From contig NZ_FXBL01000002.1 of the NCBI RefSeq assembly GCF_900177325.1, forward strand, positions 132,348 through 196,347: a stretch of DNA of 64,000 nucleotides, read 5' to 3'. Each line of letters begins with the position of its first letter. Within the stretch, counting starts at the first letter, position 1. This DNA comes from Mesorhizobium australicum (GTDB taxonomy: Bacteria; Pseudomonadota; Alphaproteobacteria; Rhizobiales; Rhizobiaceae). A program made the position numbers and the translations under genes. The notes beneath the pieces were generated by a model, which saw only the letters and a program-made list of their open reading frames with translations, ran no database searches and was not told where the DNA came from. Positions 52,266 through 61,222 of this stretch are shown one piece after another.

Positions 52266-52430
52266 AATGGCGAAGGGATGGACCAATCTACAAATCGCAG
52301 CCACGATGGGTATCTAGGAAATCACCGTCAGTTTAGGAGCCTCTACAACAAAATCGGCGTCCATAATCCGGCGGCCGCAGATGCTCTATCTCTGCCGGCA
52401 TGGAACGCTATTTTTTTCAATTCTTCTGGA
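52266..52430 (+). pseudogene. 3' fragment of a LuxR-type regulator gene
   Basis: Nucleotides match the HTH-coding end of the regulator at 16596-17228 (GGATGGACCAATCTACAAAT versus GGATGGACCAACCTACAAAT; AAAATCGGCGTCCATAA in both), but with indels that break the frame after ATMGI. The 5' part is missing, replaced by the IS3 element. The following spacer to 52547 also resembles that after the first gene (GCGAATGAGGGG in both). Confidence 0.85.
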
Positions 52431-52713
52431 TAAGGTCAGCGCTTGGGCGATCTCGATTCTTAACTGGAAGGCAGGTTAAACGAAAGATCGCGCTAGGAAA
52501 GCAGAATACACCTCCACCAATCCCGCGCCGGCATGCGAATGAGGGGCTGTCGCACTGTATTCATTGACGAGACTCCGCTGTGAGCGTTTTCAATGATTTA
52601 GTCGTGTACTTAAATTGAGAATTTGTATTTAAAATGAGATTCGCCCTTGGCTCACTGCACTTATTGTGAGATTTTGCCCGCCTAACGTTTGGCGTGAGTT
52701 CTTTGCAGGCTGC

Positions 52714-54318
52714 ATGAGCGACGATACCGAGAGTTACGAGGAAATGGCGCGCTGGAATGAGGCGTGTCGGCGCGAAGAGGCTATCCGCGGCCTCTTGGAG
52801 CGCTATCCAAAAAGCCTGAACGGTCAGGCCGTAGCGGATCTGGCCTGGGAACTGGATCTCAGCCGGGCCACTCTCTACAGGATGATCAAGCTGTTTCGAG
52901 CAGGTGGCACTGTAAGTTCACTGATGGACCGAAAGCGCGGGCGGCGCCAAGGACATCGTGCGCTCGACAAAGATCGAGAAGCCGTTGTGCGTCGAACGAT
53001 CGAAGGCTTTTATCTCAAACCGGAACGCCCATCCTTCGCCCGGTTGGTTCGCGAGGTCCAGATCGACTGCACCACGGCCGGTCTTGCTCCCCCAAATTGG
53101 CGCACCATCAAATCCCGCGTGGAAGAGATCGATCTGCAGGTGAGGGGGCGTAAGCGCGGCGAGAGCGAGGTCGTCAAAGCAACAACCGCTACGCCGGGAA
53201 GTTTTTCGGCGTCGCGGCCGCTTGAGCTCGTTCAAATCGACCATACCAAGGTCGACGTATTCGTGGTCGACGAAGACACGCGTCAGCCGCTCGGACGTCC
53301 GTGGCTAACACTGGCATTGGACATCTTTTCTCGGATGGTTGTGGGCTTCTATCTGACGATGGGGGCGCCCTCGCGATTGTCGACAAGCTTATGCATACTG
53401 CACTCGGTCTTCGACAAGACCGCGTGGTTGCAGGAGAGGGAGATCCATGAAGCTTGGCCAGTGGCCGGGCTTCCTGGCACGATCCATGTCGACAACGGCT
53501 CTGACTTCCGGAGTCGTGCATTCGAACGCGCTTGCCGGGACAATGGCATAAAGCTCGATTGGCGGCCGCCGGGAACTCCCCATTTCGGCGGCCACGTCGA
53601 ACGGTTGATCGGTACGCAGATGGGCGCGGTTCACCTGCTGCCGGGATCGACCTCCAGCAGCATCGAGGAAAGGCGCGAGTATGATGCCAAATGCCATGCC
53701 GCACTGACACTGCGTGAGCTGGAGCGCTACATCGCACTCGAGATCGTCGGGCAGTACCATCATGCTATCCATGGCGCACTGCGTCGGCCGCCGATTGCGG
53801 TCTGGCGGCAGCATGAGAATGAGTTGGTGTTGCGTCTGCCGAAAGACCGTATGCAGTTCTGGATCTCGTTCCTGCCGGAGACAGAGAGAACGTTGCGACC
53901 GACCGGCATCCATCTCTTCCATATCCGCTACTGGTCGCCCGCTCTGTCCGCCGACCTTGGACGGACCAAAGCCCGCCTGATTGTGAAATACGACCCCCGC
54001 GATCTGTCGCGCGTTTTTGTCAGGCGTCCCTCAGGCAACTTTGTGGAGGCGCGCTATGCCGATGTGACGCTTGCGCCGATTACATTGTGGGAGGCTCAGG
54101 CTGCACGGCGCAAACTCAACGCTGAGGGCAAGCGCGAAATCGACATGCATGTCCTTGTTCGTACAGCGCTTGCCCAGCGAGAACTGATCCAGGAGGCGAA
54201 ACTCAAGACACAGGGGCGGCAGCGGCTTCCGAAACCGAATGTGGATGACGATGAACTGGGCTCGCTTCGCGGCGTGGATTCAAGCAAACCTGTTGCCTCC
54301 GTCGAAGATCTGGATTGA
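52714..54318 (+). CDS. tniA: TniA-like DDE transposase
   Basis: 534 aa from the chosen ATG (MSDDTESYEEMARW); a longer frame runs upstream into the end repeats. The N-terminal helix-turn-helix LAWELDLSRATLYRMIKLFR and Mu/integrase core follow: Asp in LVQIDHTKVDVFVVDE, Asp in IHVDNGSDFRSRAF, Glu in GGHVERLIGTQMG. The C-terminal Mu-C-type barrel is present (YDPRDLSRVFVRRPSGNFVE). Similar to TniA/TnsB of Tn5053, Tn6022 and Tn7-like elements. Confidence 0.92.
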   Translation: MSDDTESYEEMARWNEACRREEAIRGLLERYPKSLNGQAVADLAWELDLSRATLYRMIKLFRAGGTVSSLMDRKRGRRQGHRALDKDREAVVRRTIEGFYLKPERPSFARLVREVQIDCTTAGLAPPNWRTIKSRVEEIDLQVRGRKRGESEVVKATTATPGSFSASRPLELVQIDHTKVDVFVVDEDTRQPLGRPWLTLALDIFSRMVVGFYLTMGAPSRLSTSLCILHSVFDKTAWLQEREIHEAWPVAGLPGTIHVDNGSDFRSRAFERACRDNGIKLDWRPPGTPHFGGHVERLIGTQMGAVHLLPGSTSSSIEERREYDAKCHAALTLRELERYIALEIVGQYHHAIHGALRRPPIAVWRQHENELVLRLPKDRMQFWISFLPETERTLRPTGIHLFHIRYWSPALSADLGRTKARLIVKYDPRDLSRVFVRRPSGNFVEARYADVTLAPITLWEAQAARRKLNAEGKREIDMHVLVRTALAQRELIQEAKLKTQGRQRLPKPNVDDDELGSLRGVDSSKPVASVEDLD

Positions 54319-55204
54319 GCCGTTGACCCTGGATAACATCCATCTGACGCAAGCGGCCAAAGACTTCCTCGGCGAGCCCGACATTCTACGCGTTCGCGCA
54401 ATCAAGGCTCGCCGCTGGATATTCTATCCGCGCGCCAAGCAGGCGCTCGATCGCCTCAATTTGCTTCTCGATCACCCTCGCGGCACGCGCATGCCCTCGA
54501 TCGCGATCTACGGCGACAGCGGCATGGGCAAGACGATGATCATGGAGAAATTCTGCGACAATAATCCGGCATCTTTTGATCCGACGACCGGCGTACAGAC
54601 TATGCCGGTTCTGGCTATCGAAATGAGCGGCAAGCCGGGCGAGCGGCGTTTATATGCCGAAATTCTGGCTGCCCTTGGCGCACCACAGGCACCCCGCGCC
54701 GACATTGTACAGATGGAGCAGGCGGCGTTGCGACTTCTGAAAACGGTCGGCGTCCAGGTTCTGGTCATCGACGAAATACACAACATTCTCGCCGGCTCAT
54801 ACCGAGAACAGCGGGTCGTGCTGAACACGCTGCGGTTTCTGAGCAATCGGCTTCAGATCTCACTGGTGTGCTTCGGCGTTACCGAAGCCCGCGAGGCGAT
54901 AAGCGGCGACGTTCAGCTTGCCCGCCGGTTCAGCGAGTTGACCTTGAACCGATGGGCGGCCAACGAACAGTTCGAAGCGCTGGTTTCGTCCATATTGAGG
55001 AATATGCCGCTCCGCCGACCGACAGTGCTGACGCCGAAATCTCTGCGCCGAATTCTGCAGATCAGCGGCGGCATCACTGCAAATATTTTCCAGGCGATTA
55101 CGAGCCTAGCGGCCGATTCGATTGAGAGCGGCATCGAGCACATCACCGATGAAGCGGTGGAAAGCTGGTCGCCGCCAGTCGGCGCCGAAACAGCGTATGC
55201 ATGA
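54239..55204 (+). CDS. tniB: TniB-like AAA ATPase
   Basis: About 320 aa, although the true start may be later, for example a TTG near 54323 just after tniA ends. Walker A GDSGMGKTMIMEKFC, Walker B QVLVIDEIHNILAGS, sensor-like FLSNRLQISLVCFGVTEAR, and the end LRRILQISGGITANIFQAI. TniB selects targets and activates TniA, like TnsC. Overlaps tniA in a different frame if the longer start is used. Confidence 0.88.
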   Translation: MWMTMNWARFAAWIQANLLPPSKIWIEPLTLDNIHLTQAAKDFLGEPDILRVRAIKARRWIFYPRAKQALDRLNLLLDHPRGTRMPSIAIYGDSGMGKTMIMEKFCDNNPASFDPTTGVQTMPVLAIEMSGKPGERRLYAEILAALGAPQAPRADIVQMEQAALRLLKTVGVQVLVIDEIHNILAGSYREQRVVLNTLRFLSNRLQISLVCFGVTEAREAISGDVQLARRFSELTLNRWAANEQFEALVSSILRNMPLRRPTVLTPKSLRRILQISGGITANIFQAITSLAADSIESGIEHITDEAVESWSPPVGAETAYA

Positions 55205-56079
55205 ACCGAGAACTCGGCAGCACGAGCGCGCTTCCGGTCATTCTCAAACCTGTGCCGGATGAGCTCCTGTCGTCATGGATTGCGCGCCATGCCGGTTTCT
55301 ATGGCGTCTCCCCGCTCACAATGCTTCGTCATGCCATTCCGGAAGCAAAATCTTTGCGGCTGACCGATACAAAGCTGGGGCCAACCGACGCCGGCCACAT
55401 TGCGAGGCTGTTTCGAACCCACTCGTCTGCAATTTTGGCAATGACCACATCAGGCTTCCCAAGTTCAGCAGCACGGCTCGTCGCGCCATGCGCTATTCAA
55501 AGTTGCTTCGCCTGTGCCGAACAAAACAGAGGGCAGGGCGCAACAACTGCGGTGCAGCGAAGCTGGACCGAGGGTTGGCGGATAACCTGCCCTGTCTGCG
55601 GACAACGGCAACAAGACAAAAGAGACGCAGCCTCGGCGCTGACAAGCTCGTCACTGTCATTCGAGGGTCTCTGGGAAGATGCCCTTCACGGTGAACGGCT
55701 CATCGATCAGGCGCTGAGGGGATCAGCTGCCGGTTGGGCATCGCCGATCGATATCGTCCGATTGCTGCTCGTGCGGCGATGTCCGAAGCCCTTTCGCCAT
55801 GAGGTATCGATAGATCACTCCACCGTCCTTGGCGCCGTCGTCCAAGGTTTCGATGAGCGTGTGGCCGAGCAGGGCCTCCCACGACCAACTATTGCAAGAC
55901 CCATCTTGCCGATCGGCCTCCGCATAGCACTGCTCGCGGGTATCTCAATCGTCTATCAAGAAGGTCCGAAACTGGTTGCCGAACTCCAGCACCAAACGCT
56001 GGGCGCCCACTATACGCGGTTCGCTTCGATAGGCGCTGGTATGTCGGTTACGAGAAGCTCCCCACTGCAGTTGAATTGA
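55201..56079 (+). CDS. tniQ: TniQ-family targeting protein
   Basis: 292 aa. N-terminal TniQ motif PVPDELLSSWIARHAGFYGVSP, followed by paired cysteines (CFAC and CPVC) that form the zinc ribbon of this family. TniQ/TnsD proteins choose target sites; in CRISPR-associated Tn7 relatives they link to Cascade. No CRISPR or cas gene is visible here. Overlaps tniB by four bases. Confidence 0.88.
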   Translation: MNRELGSTSALPVILKPVPDELLSSWIARHAGFYGVSPLTMLRHAIPEAKSLRLTDTKLGPTDAGHIARLFRTHSSAILAMTTSGFPSSAARLVAPCAIQSCFACAEQNRGQGATTAVQRSWTEGWRITCPVCGQRQQDKRDAASALTSSSLSFEGLWEDALHGERLIDQALRGSAAGWASPIDIVRLLLVRRCPKPFRHEVSIDHSTVLGAVVQGFDERVAEQGLPRPTIARPILPIGLRIALLAGISIVYQEGPKLVAELQHQTLGAHYTRFASIGAGMSVTRSSPLQLN

Positions 56080-56082
56080 GAC

Positions 56083-56883
56083 TCAGTGGCATCGAATCTC
56101 ACCATTAGGTGCAGCGATCGCAAGAAGCCGGCACAATCTCACATTTAAGCGCAGCGCGACAGCCGGCCTGTTGCGTGTCTCCTCGAGCAGAACGACGTGG
56201 AAACCGAAAGCGGTCACTACCGGCGTTTGCGTGAACTGACCGGGCTGAAGTTGCGCGGCGGCCGCCTCGACCTCGGGCATGACCTGTCCTTCTGCGATGA
56301 AGCCGAGATCGCCGCCTTTGACCTTGGAGACCTCGTCGACCGAGCGTTCTTGGGCGAGCTCGGCAAATGGCCGGCCCGACCTCAGCGCCTCGATCACCTC
56401 CAGCGCCTCGCCTTCGCTGCGAAGCAGGATGTGCCGCAGGCGGCGTTCCGGCACCGGCGGGATTTTCCCCACCTGTTCGTCATAGGCCGACTTCACAGCT
56501 TCATCCGTCACGGCCGCGGCGACACGCTGTTCCAGGAAAAGCGAGCGCAGCGTCTGCGCCTCGAAGAAGGCCAGCTGTCGCTTGTAGGCGTCCTGGTCCG
56601 CGACATTGGCCTTGCGCGCCGCCTCCGCAACGATCCTGAGCTCGATCAGCGCGTCCACGAGCACGGAGCGCTTGGCATCTTCAGGCATCTGGCCAAGCTG
56701 AGGAGCATACATCTCCTCGGCGATGGCGAGGTCCTCGACTGTTATGTCCTGACCGTTGACGCGGCCGACGACGTTCGCGTCCTGCGCTCGGACAACCGGT
56801 GCGAGCGATATGGAAGCGGAGAGGATTGCCGCACCGATTGCGAGGCGCGCCTTCCATCCGGCGATCATGATTTTTCCTGTCAT
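56083..56883 (-). pseudogene. Peptidyl-prolyl isomerase (SurA/PrsA-like parvulin), C-terminus lost at transposon end
   Basis: Signal peptide (ARLAIGAAILSASISLAPVV, then RAQD), N-terminal chaperone helices, then a parvulin domain: RRLRHILLRSEGEALEVIEAL, FAELAQERSVDEVSKVKGGDLGFIAEGQVMPE, TPVVTAFGFHVVLLEETRN. Genuine sequence stops at 56162, the transposon end; the last 26 or so codons come from transposon DNA. The catalytic domain is nearly whole, so some function may remain. It would fold exported proteins in the periplasm. Confidence 0.85.
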
Positions 56884-56892
56884 GCGACGCTC

Positions 56893-57528
56893 CTATTGTT
56901 TCCCGGCCGCGGCGTTCAGCGAATCGATGATCGCGCTGAAGCGCTCGAGGCTGAGCGCACCCTTCTGCATCTCGCCGTTGATGAAAAAGGTCGGCGTCGA
57001 ATCGACTCCGAAGGATTTACCCGCTTCCGCCACCGCGTTGACCTGTTCGAGGAGGGTCTGGTCCTGCAGGCACTTTTCGAAATCGGCGGTGCTCATGCCC
57101 GTCATGCCCATGACAGACTTCAGCGCTGCCGTTCCGTCGGCCACGCGCGCCCAGTTGTCCTGAGTCCGGTAGAGCAGGTCGATCGTCGGATACCATTTGT
57201 CGTCGCCGGCGCAGCGCGCCAGCATGAAACCGCCCGACGAGCGCGGGTCGAAGGGGAACTCCCGCATGATGAACCGGACCTGGCCGGTATCGACATACTT
57301 CTTCTTGAGTTCCGGCCACACAGTCACATGGAAAGTCCGGCAATGCGGGCAGGTCAGAGACGCGTACTCGATGATGGTGACGGGCGCATCGGCAAGCCCA
57401 AAGCTCTTTTCGGGCAGCGGTCCCGGCGCCAGAAGCGCTTCCGGCGTGGGCTGCGCTGCAAGCAGCACAGGATAGGCGGCGACCATGCCGAAGGCGGCGG
57501 TGCCGAGAATGAGGTTGCGACGCTTCAT
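56893..57528 (-). CDS. DsbA-family thiol-disulfide oxidoreductase
   Basis: 211 aa periplasmic protein. Signal segment MKRRNLILGTAAFGMVAAYP; thioredoxin fold with active site CPHC in IIEYASLTCPHCRTFH; C-terminal GVDSTPTFFINGEMQKGALS with the cis-proline. Of the Thioredoxin_4 (BdbD/DsbA-like) type common in alphaproteobacteria. It precedes the SurA-like gene on the same strand, so both form an envelope-protein folding pair. Confidence 0.92.
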   Translation of the reverse strand: MKRRNLILGTAAFGMVAAYPVLLAAQPTPEALLAPGPLPEKSFGLADAPVTIIEYASLTCPHCRTFHVTVWPELKKKYVDTGQVRFIMREFPFDPRSSGGFMLARCAGDDKWYPTIDLLYRTQDNWARVADGTAALKSVMGMTGMSTADFEKCLQDQTLLEQVNAVAEAGKSFGVDSTPTFFINGEMQKGALSLERFSAIIDSLNAAAGKQ

Positions 57529-57589
57529 GTCGGGTCCTTTCGAAAGAACTGATGGTGCAACCTCCAGCTACTGGAGGTGCAAGATGCGT

Positions 57590-58318
57590 TCAGGCAATCG
57601 CTCGTGTGCCGCCGCGGACGATGATCGGGGTCGGCGTGGCGACACGGTCGTAGAGGTCGATGATGTCCTGGTTCATCAGCCGGACGCAGCCGCTGGAGAC
57701 CGCGTTGCCGATGGTCCAGTATTCCGGCGTGCCGTGCAGCCGGTAGAGCGTGTCTTCACCGTTCTGGAAAATGTAGAGCGCTCGCGCTCCGAGCGGATTG
57801 TCGAGCCCGGGCGGCTGGCCGCCATTGTCGGCGCTCCACTTTTCAAGTTCGGGCTGGCGCGCGATCATTTCGGCCGGGGGCGTCCACTTCGGCCATCGCT
57901 GCTTCCACTGGATCACGCCTTCGCCTGACCAGGTGAAACCCTGCCGGCCGAGACCCACCCCGTATCGCATCGCCTTGCCGCCGGGCCTGACGAGGTAGAG
58001 GTAGTAGGATCGCGTATCGACGACCACTGTGCCGGGACGTTCGCCGGTCGGATCGTCGACGAGCTGCCTGTAGAAGCGCCTGTCGACCTTGGTCAGGTCG
58101 ACCGCCGGGATCGGAAAGTCCTCCTCCGGCATCGCCCGGTACATGGATGCGTATGAAGGGTCGGTGGCGGGCTTGTCAGGCTCGGGGTCCGTGGACTGGT
58201 TGCTGGTGGTCGAGCATCCGGGCAGGATCAGCCCGCCGGCGGCTGCCGCACCGACGCTCAGGAATTGTCTGCGGGAAAAAGGTGTTGGGACGTCTCTGAA
58301 TGTCACTGTTACGCTCAC
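57590..58318 (-). CDS. L,D-transpeptidase (YkuD/ErfK type), lipoprotein-like
   Basis: 242 aa. N-terminal twin-arginine-like segment SRRQFLSVGAAAAGGLILPGC contains a lipobox Cys. The YkuD domain has the catalytic motif HGTPEYWTIGNAVSSGCVRL (His and Cys). Such enzymes make 3-3 cross-links in peptidoglycan or anchor outer-membrane proteins to it. One of two different L,D-transpeptidases in this block. Confidence 0.92.
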   Translation of the reverse strand: MSVTVTFRDVPTPFSRRQFLSVGAAAAGGLILPGCSTTSNQSTDPEPDKPATDPSYASMYRAMPEEDFPIPAVDLTKVDRRFYRQLVDDPTGERPGTVVVDTRSYYLYLVRPGGKAMRYGVGLGRQGFTWSGEGVIQWKQRWPKWTPPAEMIARQPELEKWSADNGGQPPGLDNPLGARALYIFQNGEDTLYRLHGTPEYWTIGNAVSSGCVRLMNQDIIDLYDRVATPTPIIVRGGTRAIA

Positions 58319-58448
58319 AAATAGGTCGTCGGGAATCCAGCGCTTGCGGGACTAGCGATGCCGGGGAAAAGAAACGACCATCGGAGCGCATCATGCGGCG
58401 GGGCATTCCCGGCCCCATGGCGCAACCGATCGTTCTTGATGCGAGACG

Positions 58449-58757
58449 CTATCGGGGAGGGGGGACGACCTGGGAGACAAGTCCGGAAAGAATGGGGCGC
58501 GCGTACCTTTCCGGGGGCGAACGGTGCGCCTCACGGAGTACCGGAGCGTGCCAGGCGGCAAGCCAGCTGCAGCTGTCATGGCATTTCGTCGCCGCGTCGG
58601 GAGACATAGGCGCGGTCTCGTCCTCAGCGGTGCCTATCGCATCATCCGGCAGAACGGTCACGATCGTAGACGGTTCGTCGATGGCGGCGGCGGACGGCAG
58701 CGCGGCATGCAGGCTGACGAAACAGAACAGGAGAAGAGCGAGCAGCGTTCGGGCCAT
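58449..58757 (-). CDS. Small secreted hypothetical protein
   Basis: 102 aa. A clear signal peptide (MARTLLALLLFCFVSLHAAL, cleavage near AAA) is followed by a short mature part with two cysteines (KCHDSCSWLAAWHAP). I recognise no family. It starts four bases after the stop of the YafK-like gene, so the two are probably cotranscribed. Confidence 0.55.
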   Translation of the reverse strand: MARTLLALLLFCFVSLHAALPSAAAIDEPSTIVTVLPDDAIGTAEDETAPMSPDAATKCHDSCSWLAAWHAPVLREAHRSPPERYARPILSGLVSQVVPPPR

Positions 58758-58761
58758 CGCG

Positions 58762-59769
58762 TCACTCGTCCGGGGAGTGTGGATCGGCCAAGGCCGCGTC
58801 GGGACGGCTGATAGGCACGGATGTCAGCGACGTCCGCTTGGCCAGCGCGGACTCTCCGCTGCGCTCGAGCAGCTTACGGAAGCTCGGATGCATGCCGCCA
58901 TCGGCGTAGGCATGAGCCGAAAATGCGCTGCCGGTCGAAAGGAGATTGTCCGTCGCGAGGCGGTCGGACTGCTGCCGGGCGGCGACAAGAGGATCGTCCG
59001 CGTTCAGCGCTGGCGGACATGCCGCCAAGGCACTTTGCGGCTCACCGCCATCAAACTCCCTGTCGAAGACGTAGCGTCCCTCGCAATAGGAGACCTTCGG
59101 CTGCCGGCGCGTGACCTCGAAAATGTCGTAGCCCTGCTTGAGGTCCGACCAGAAGGCGAAGTTCGGGTCGTTTCGGTTCTTCGCCATGTTCTGCGGCGTC
59201 ATCCGGAACGGAAATGCCTGGACCTGGAAAGAACCCTGGCCGCCTTTCAGGGCCTCGCGAGCGACCGCGTAGATCTCGCCGACACCCTCATCGGTCAGCG
59301 CATAGCAGCCCGAGGACGAGCAGGCCCCATGCACCATAAGCGCCTCGCCGGAATATCCCAAAGCCGCTTCGAGCTTATTCGGATAGCCGAGGTTGAAGGA
59401 CAGGTAGTATTGGGACTTGGGATTCAGCATGCCGGCGGAAACATGGTAGAAACCCTCTGGCGCCTGCCGGTCGCCGTTTTCTTTCTTGGGCCCAAGCTTT
59501 CCTGACCACCGGCACATCGGATAGGTCTTGAGCAGCGCGAACCTGCCGCCGCGGTCGCGCTTCCAGATCTCCAGTTCGCTTTCCTGCTTGAATATCCTGA
59601 CGAGGATGGGCGCGGAGGGCGACATCGACTTGCGCGACATCTCCGCCACGAGCTTGGCGGGAATATGCTGCGTCGCCTTGCCGTCGACATCCAGAACAGT
59701 GGACACGCAGGCGCTCAGTAAGAGCGCGAGCGCTGCAATCCCTCCCATTCTGGCGGCCGTCAACATCAT
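58762..59769 (-). CDS. YafK-like L,D-transpeptidase family lipoprotein
   Basis: 335 aa. Lipobox LLLSAC at the N-terminus. The YkuD-type domain is of the YafK/DpaA group: FKQESELEIWKRDRGGRFAL, GDRQAPEGFYHVSAGMLNP, ALMVHGACSSSGCYALTDEG with the catalytic Cys, and FPFRMTPQNMAKN. In E. coli this group can release outer-membrane lipoprotein from peptidoglycan. The C-terminal 100 residues are unique and polar. Confidence 0.88.
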   Translation of the reverse strand: MMLTAARMGGIAALALLLSACVSTVLDVDGKATQHIPAKLVAEMSRKSMSPSAPILVRIFKQESELEIWKRDRGGRFALLKTYPMCRWSGKLGPKKENGDRQAPEGFYHVSAGMLNPKSQYYLSFNLGYPNKLEAALGYSGEALMVHGACSSSGCYALTDEGVGEIYAVAREALKGGQGSFQVQAFPFRMTPQNMAKNRNDPNFAFWSDLKQGYDIFEVTRRQPKVSYCEGRYVFDREFDGGEPQSALAACPPALNADDPLVAARQQSDRLATDNLLSTGSAFSAHAYADGGMHPSFRKLLERSGESALAKRTSLTSVPISRPDAALADPHSPDE

Positions 59770-59979
59770 CGCAAACCATGTCTTGCGGCACGCACCACTA
59801 TCTCGACGGCCGTTCGTATTGTCCGCCTATCATAGTTAAGATGATGTTTCCGCCCACAAATGCGCGAGCGGCAAAGGACCGCAGCGGCACCGAAGTTCAT
59901 CCAGGCCCAGGAAATGGCGGTTGCGCAATCGAGCAGAAACGCCAGAGATTAAACAGGCCACATAGGGAAGGCGTTCGCA

Positions 59980-60540
59980 ATGCATCCGGGAAGATCTATA
60001 CTGTCGATCGTCGCCGCGCTGCTCTTTTCCTTCGTCGTGCCGCTCTTCGGGTACATCTATCTCGGACCGCTTTATCCGGCACTGTTCCTGATCGGATATC
60101 TCGGCGGATTTTTCCTCTGGCTGTTTGTGCCGGCGCGTGCGCCATGGGTGTCGATCAGGATGCCGTATTGGCTGACGTTGCTCGCGTTTCTCTTCCTGCA
60201 CAAGCTCGAGGAAAATCGCATGGCGTTCTTCGAGGTAGTCTCCGATCGGATCACGCGAACGCCGATCCCGGACGTGTCGGTGGGGCTTGTCCTGGCTCTG
60301 CTGGTCATTCCGGTCGGCACGTGGCTTGCCGTTCCCGTGCTCATGTCGCGCGACCAGGAGTTTGGCCGCTATCTCGCCTGGACGTTCTTCGCATCGATGG
60401 GGATCACCGAACTCGCCCATTTTGCCCTGCCGCTGCTGACCGATGATGCCTACGGCTACTTCCCCGGTATGGCGAGCGTCGTCGTGCTTGCGCCGCTTGC
60501 GTGGTGGGGTATCTGGCGCCTGGCCCGCCCCGCCGCGTGA
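59980..60540 (+). CDS. HXXEE-type integral membrane protein
   Basis: 186 aa with five or six hydrophobic segments. The HxxEE motif is in FLFLHKLEENRMAFFEVVSDR, and a second conserved His pair region is TELAHFALPLL. This family (HXXEE domain) has no established function. Start ATG follows AAGGCG; it is divergent from the YafK-like gene with about 210 bases between them. Confidence 0.65.
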   Translation: MHPGRSILSIVAALLFSFVVPLFGYIYLGPLYPALFLIGYLGGFFLWLFVPARAPWVSIRMPYWLTLLAFLFLHKLEENRMAFFEVVSDRITRTPIPDVSVGLVLALLVIPVGTWLAVPVLMSRDQEFGRYLAWTFFASMGITELAHFALPLLTDDAYGYFPGMASVVVLAPLAWWGIWRLARPAA

Positions 60541-60683
60541 CGCTCGATCCGTCTCGGTCGATTGAAGGTGCGAAACCACGCTTGGACCGAGCCGCGTCCG
60601 ACCGTCGTCGAGTCCCACGGCGCAACGAAAGGCCGCATGGCCACGCCTGCGAGCCGTCGGTAGGCTCCTTCAAAGAAGACAAG

Positions 60684-60878
60684 ATGCGACGGAGTGCCCC
60701 AGGTTTGGATCACATCAGCACCGAGGAAAGCCGCGCGCTTGGCCGTCGTAGAGCGAGAATGAACTGGGTGGTCTTTTCCCTGCTGGCTGCCTTCGTCGTT
60801 GGCGTATTCGTCCTGAGCTTCACCCACATCCGCAGTGAAACCAGTAACCCTCCTGAAGCCGCCGCGGGTTCGGAGTAA
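60684..60878 (+). CDS. Small single-span membrane protein
   Basis: 64 aa. A basic N-terminal half (ESRALGRRRARMNWV) and one hydrophobic segment (VVFSLLAAFVVGVFVLSF). The design resembles small cytochrome-oxidase-associated proteins, but the match is too short to name it. It lies 18 bases before the next small gene. Confidence 0.5.
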   Translation: MRRSAPGLDHISTEESRALGRRRARMNWVVFSLLAAFVVGVFVLSFTHIRSETSNPPEAAAGSE

Positions 60879-60896
60879 CAGATCGATCACCGACGC

Positions 60897-61202
60897 TTGA
60901 GTGGCGCAGCGCCGAATGGGAGGAGACAGTGGGCCCAAGCAGTTCGGATTTGGTTCACGTTCATGGTTTTGCGCCTGGGAGTATTTCTGGCTGCCGGCTC
61001 GACGGCATATGTGACGCTGGCCAGCGTGTTCTGGGCGGTGTGTGTCATACTCGGCCACAACACGATGGAAATGCTCTACGGTGGGACTGCCGTCTATCTC
61101 TTCACGCTCGCCTTTGCGCTGGAAGGGGCCTGGTTCTTGCCAGAGGAAATCAGAAACTCGTCTGCATTCACCAGACTGACCCAACGGTCCCCTTCGGACT
61201 GA
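60897..61202 (+). CDS. Small two-span membrane protein
   Basis: 101 aa from a TTG start. Two or three hydrophobic stretches (FTFMVLRLGVFLAAGSTAYV, then VFWAVCVILGH and YLFTLAFALEGAWFL). Not recognised. Likely cotranscribed with the preceding small gene. Confidence 0.5.
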   Translation: MSGAAPNGRRQWAQAVRIWFTFMVLRLGVFLAAGSTAYVTLASVFWAVCVILGHNTMEMLYGGTAVYLFTLAFALEGAWFLPEEIRNSSAFTRLTQRSPSD

Positions 61203-61222
61203 CGCTTGAACGAGCGGATCGA

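Larger units (their letters stand above)
52548..56161 (+). mobile_element. Minimal TniA-TniB-TniQ transposon (Tn5053/Tn7-related), 3.6 kb
   Basis: Inverted ends TGTCGCACTG on the left and TGTCGCGCTG on the right. Inside each end are two or three copies of a 15-20-bp repeat of the form TTAAA-TGTGAGATT-NN-GCC (for example 52636-52675 on the left, 56090-56150 inverted on the right), the transposase-binding repeats of this class. Only the three transposition genes are inside; no resolvase and no cargo. The flanks GGGGC and GCCGG show no 5-bp duplication. Confidence 0.88.
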
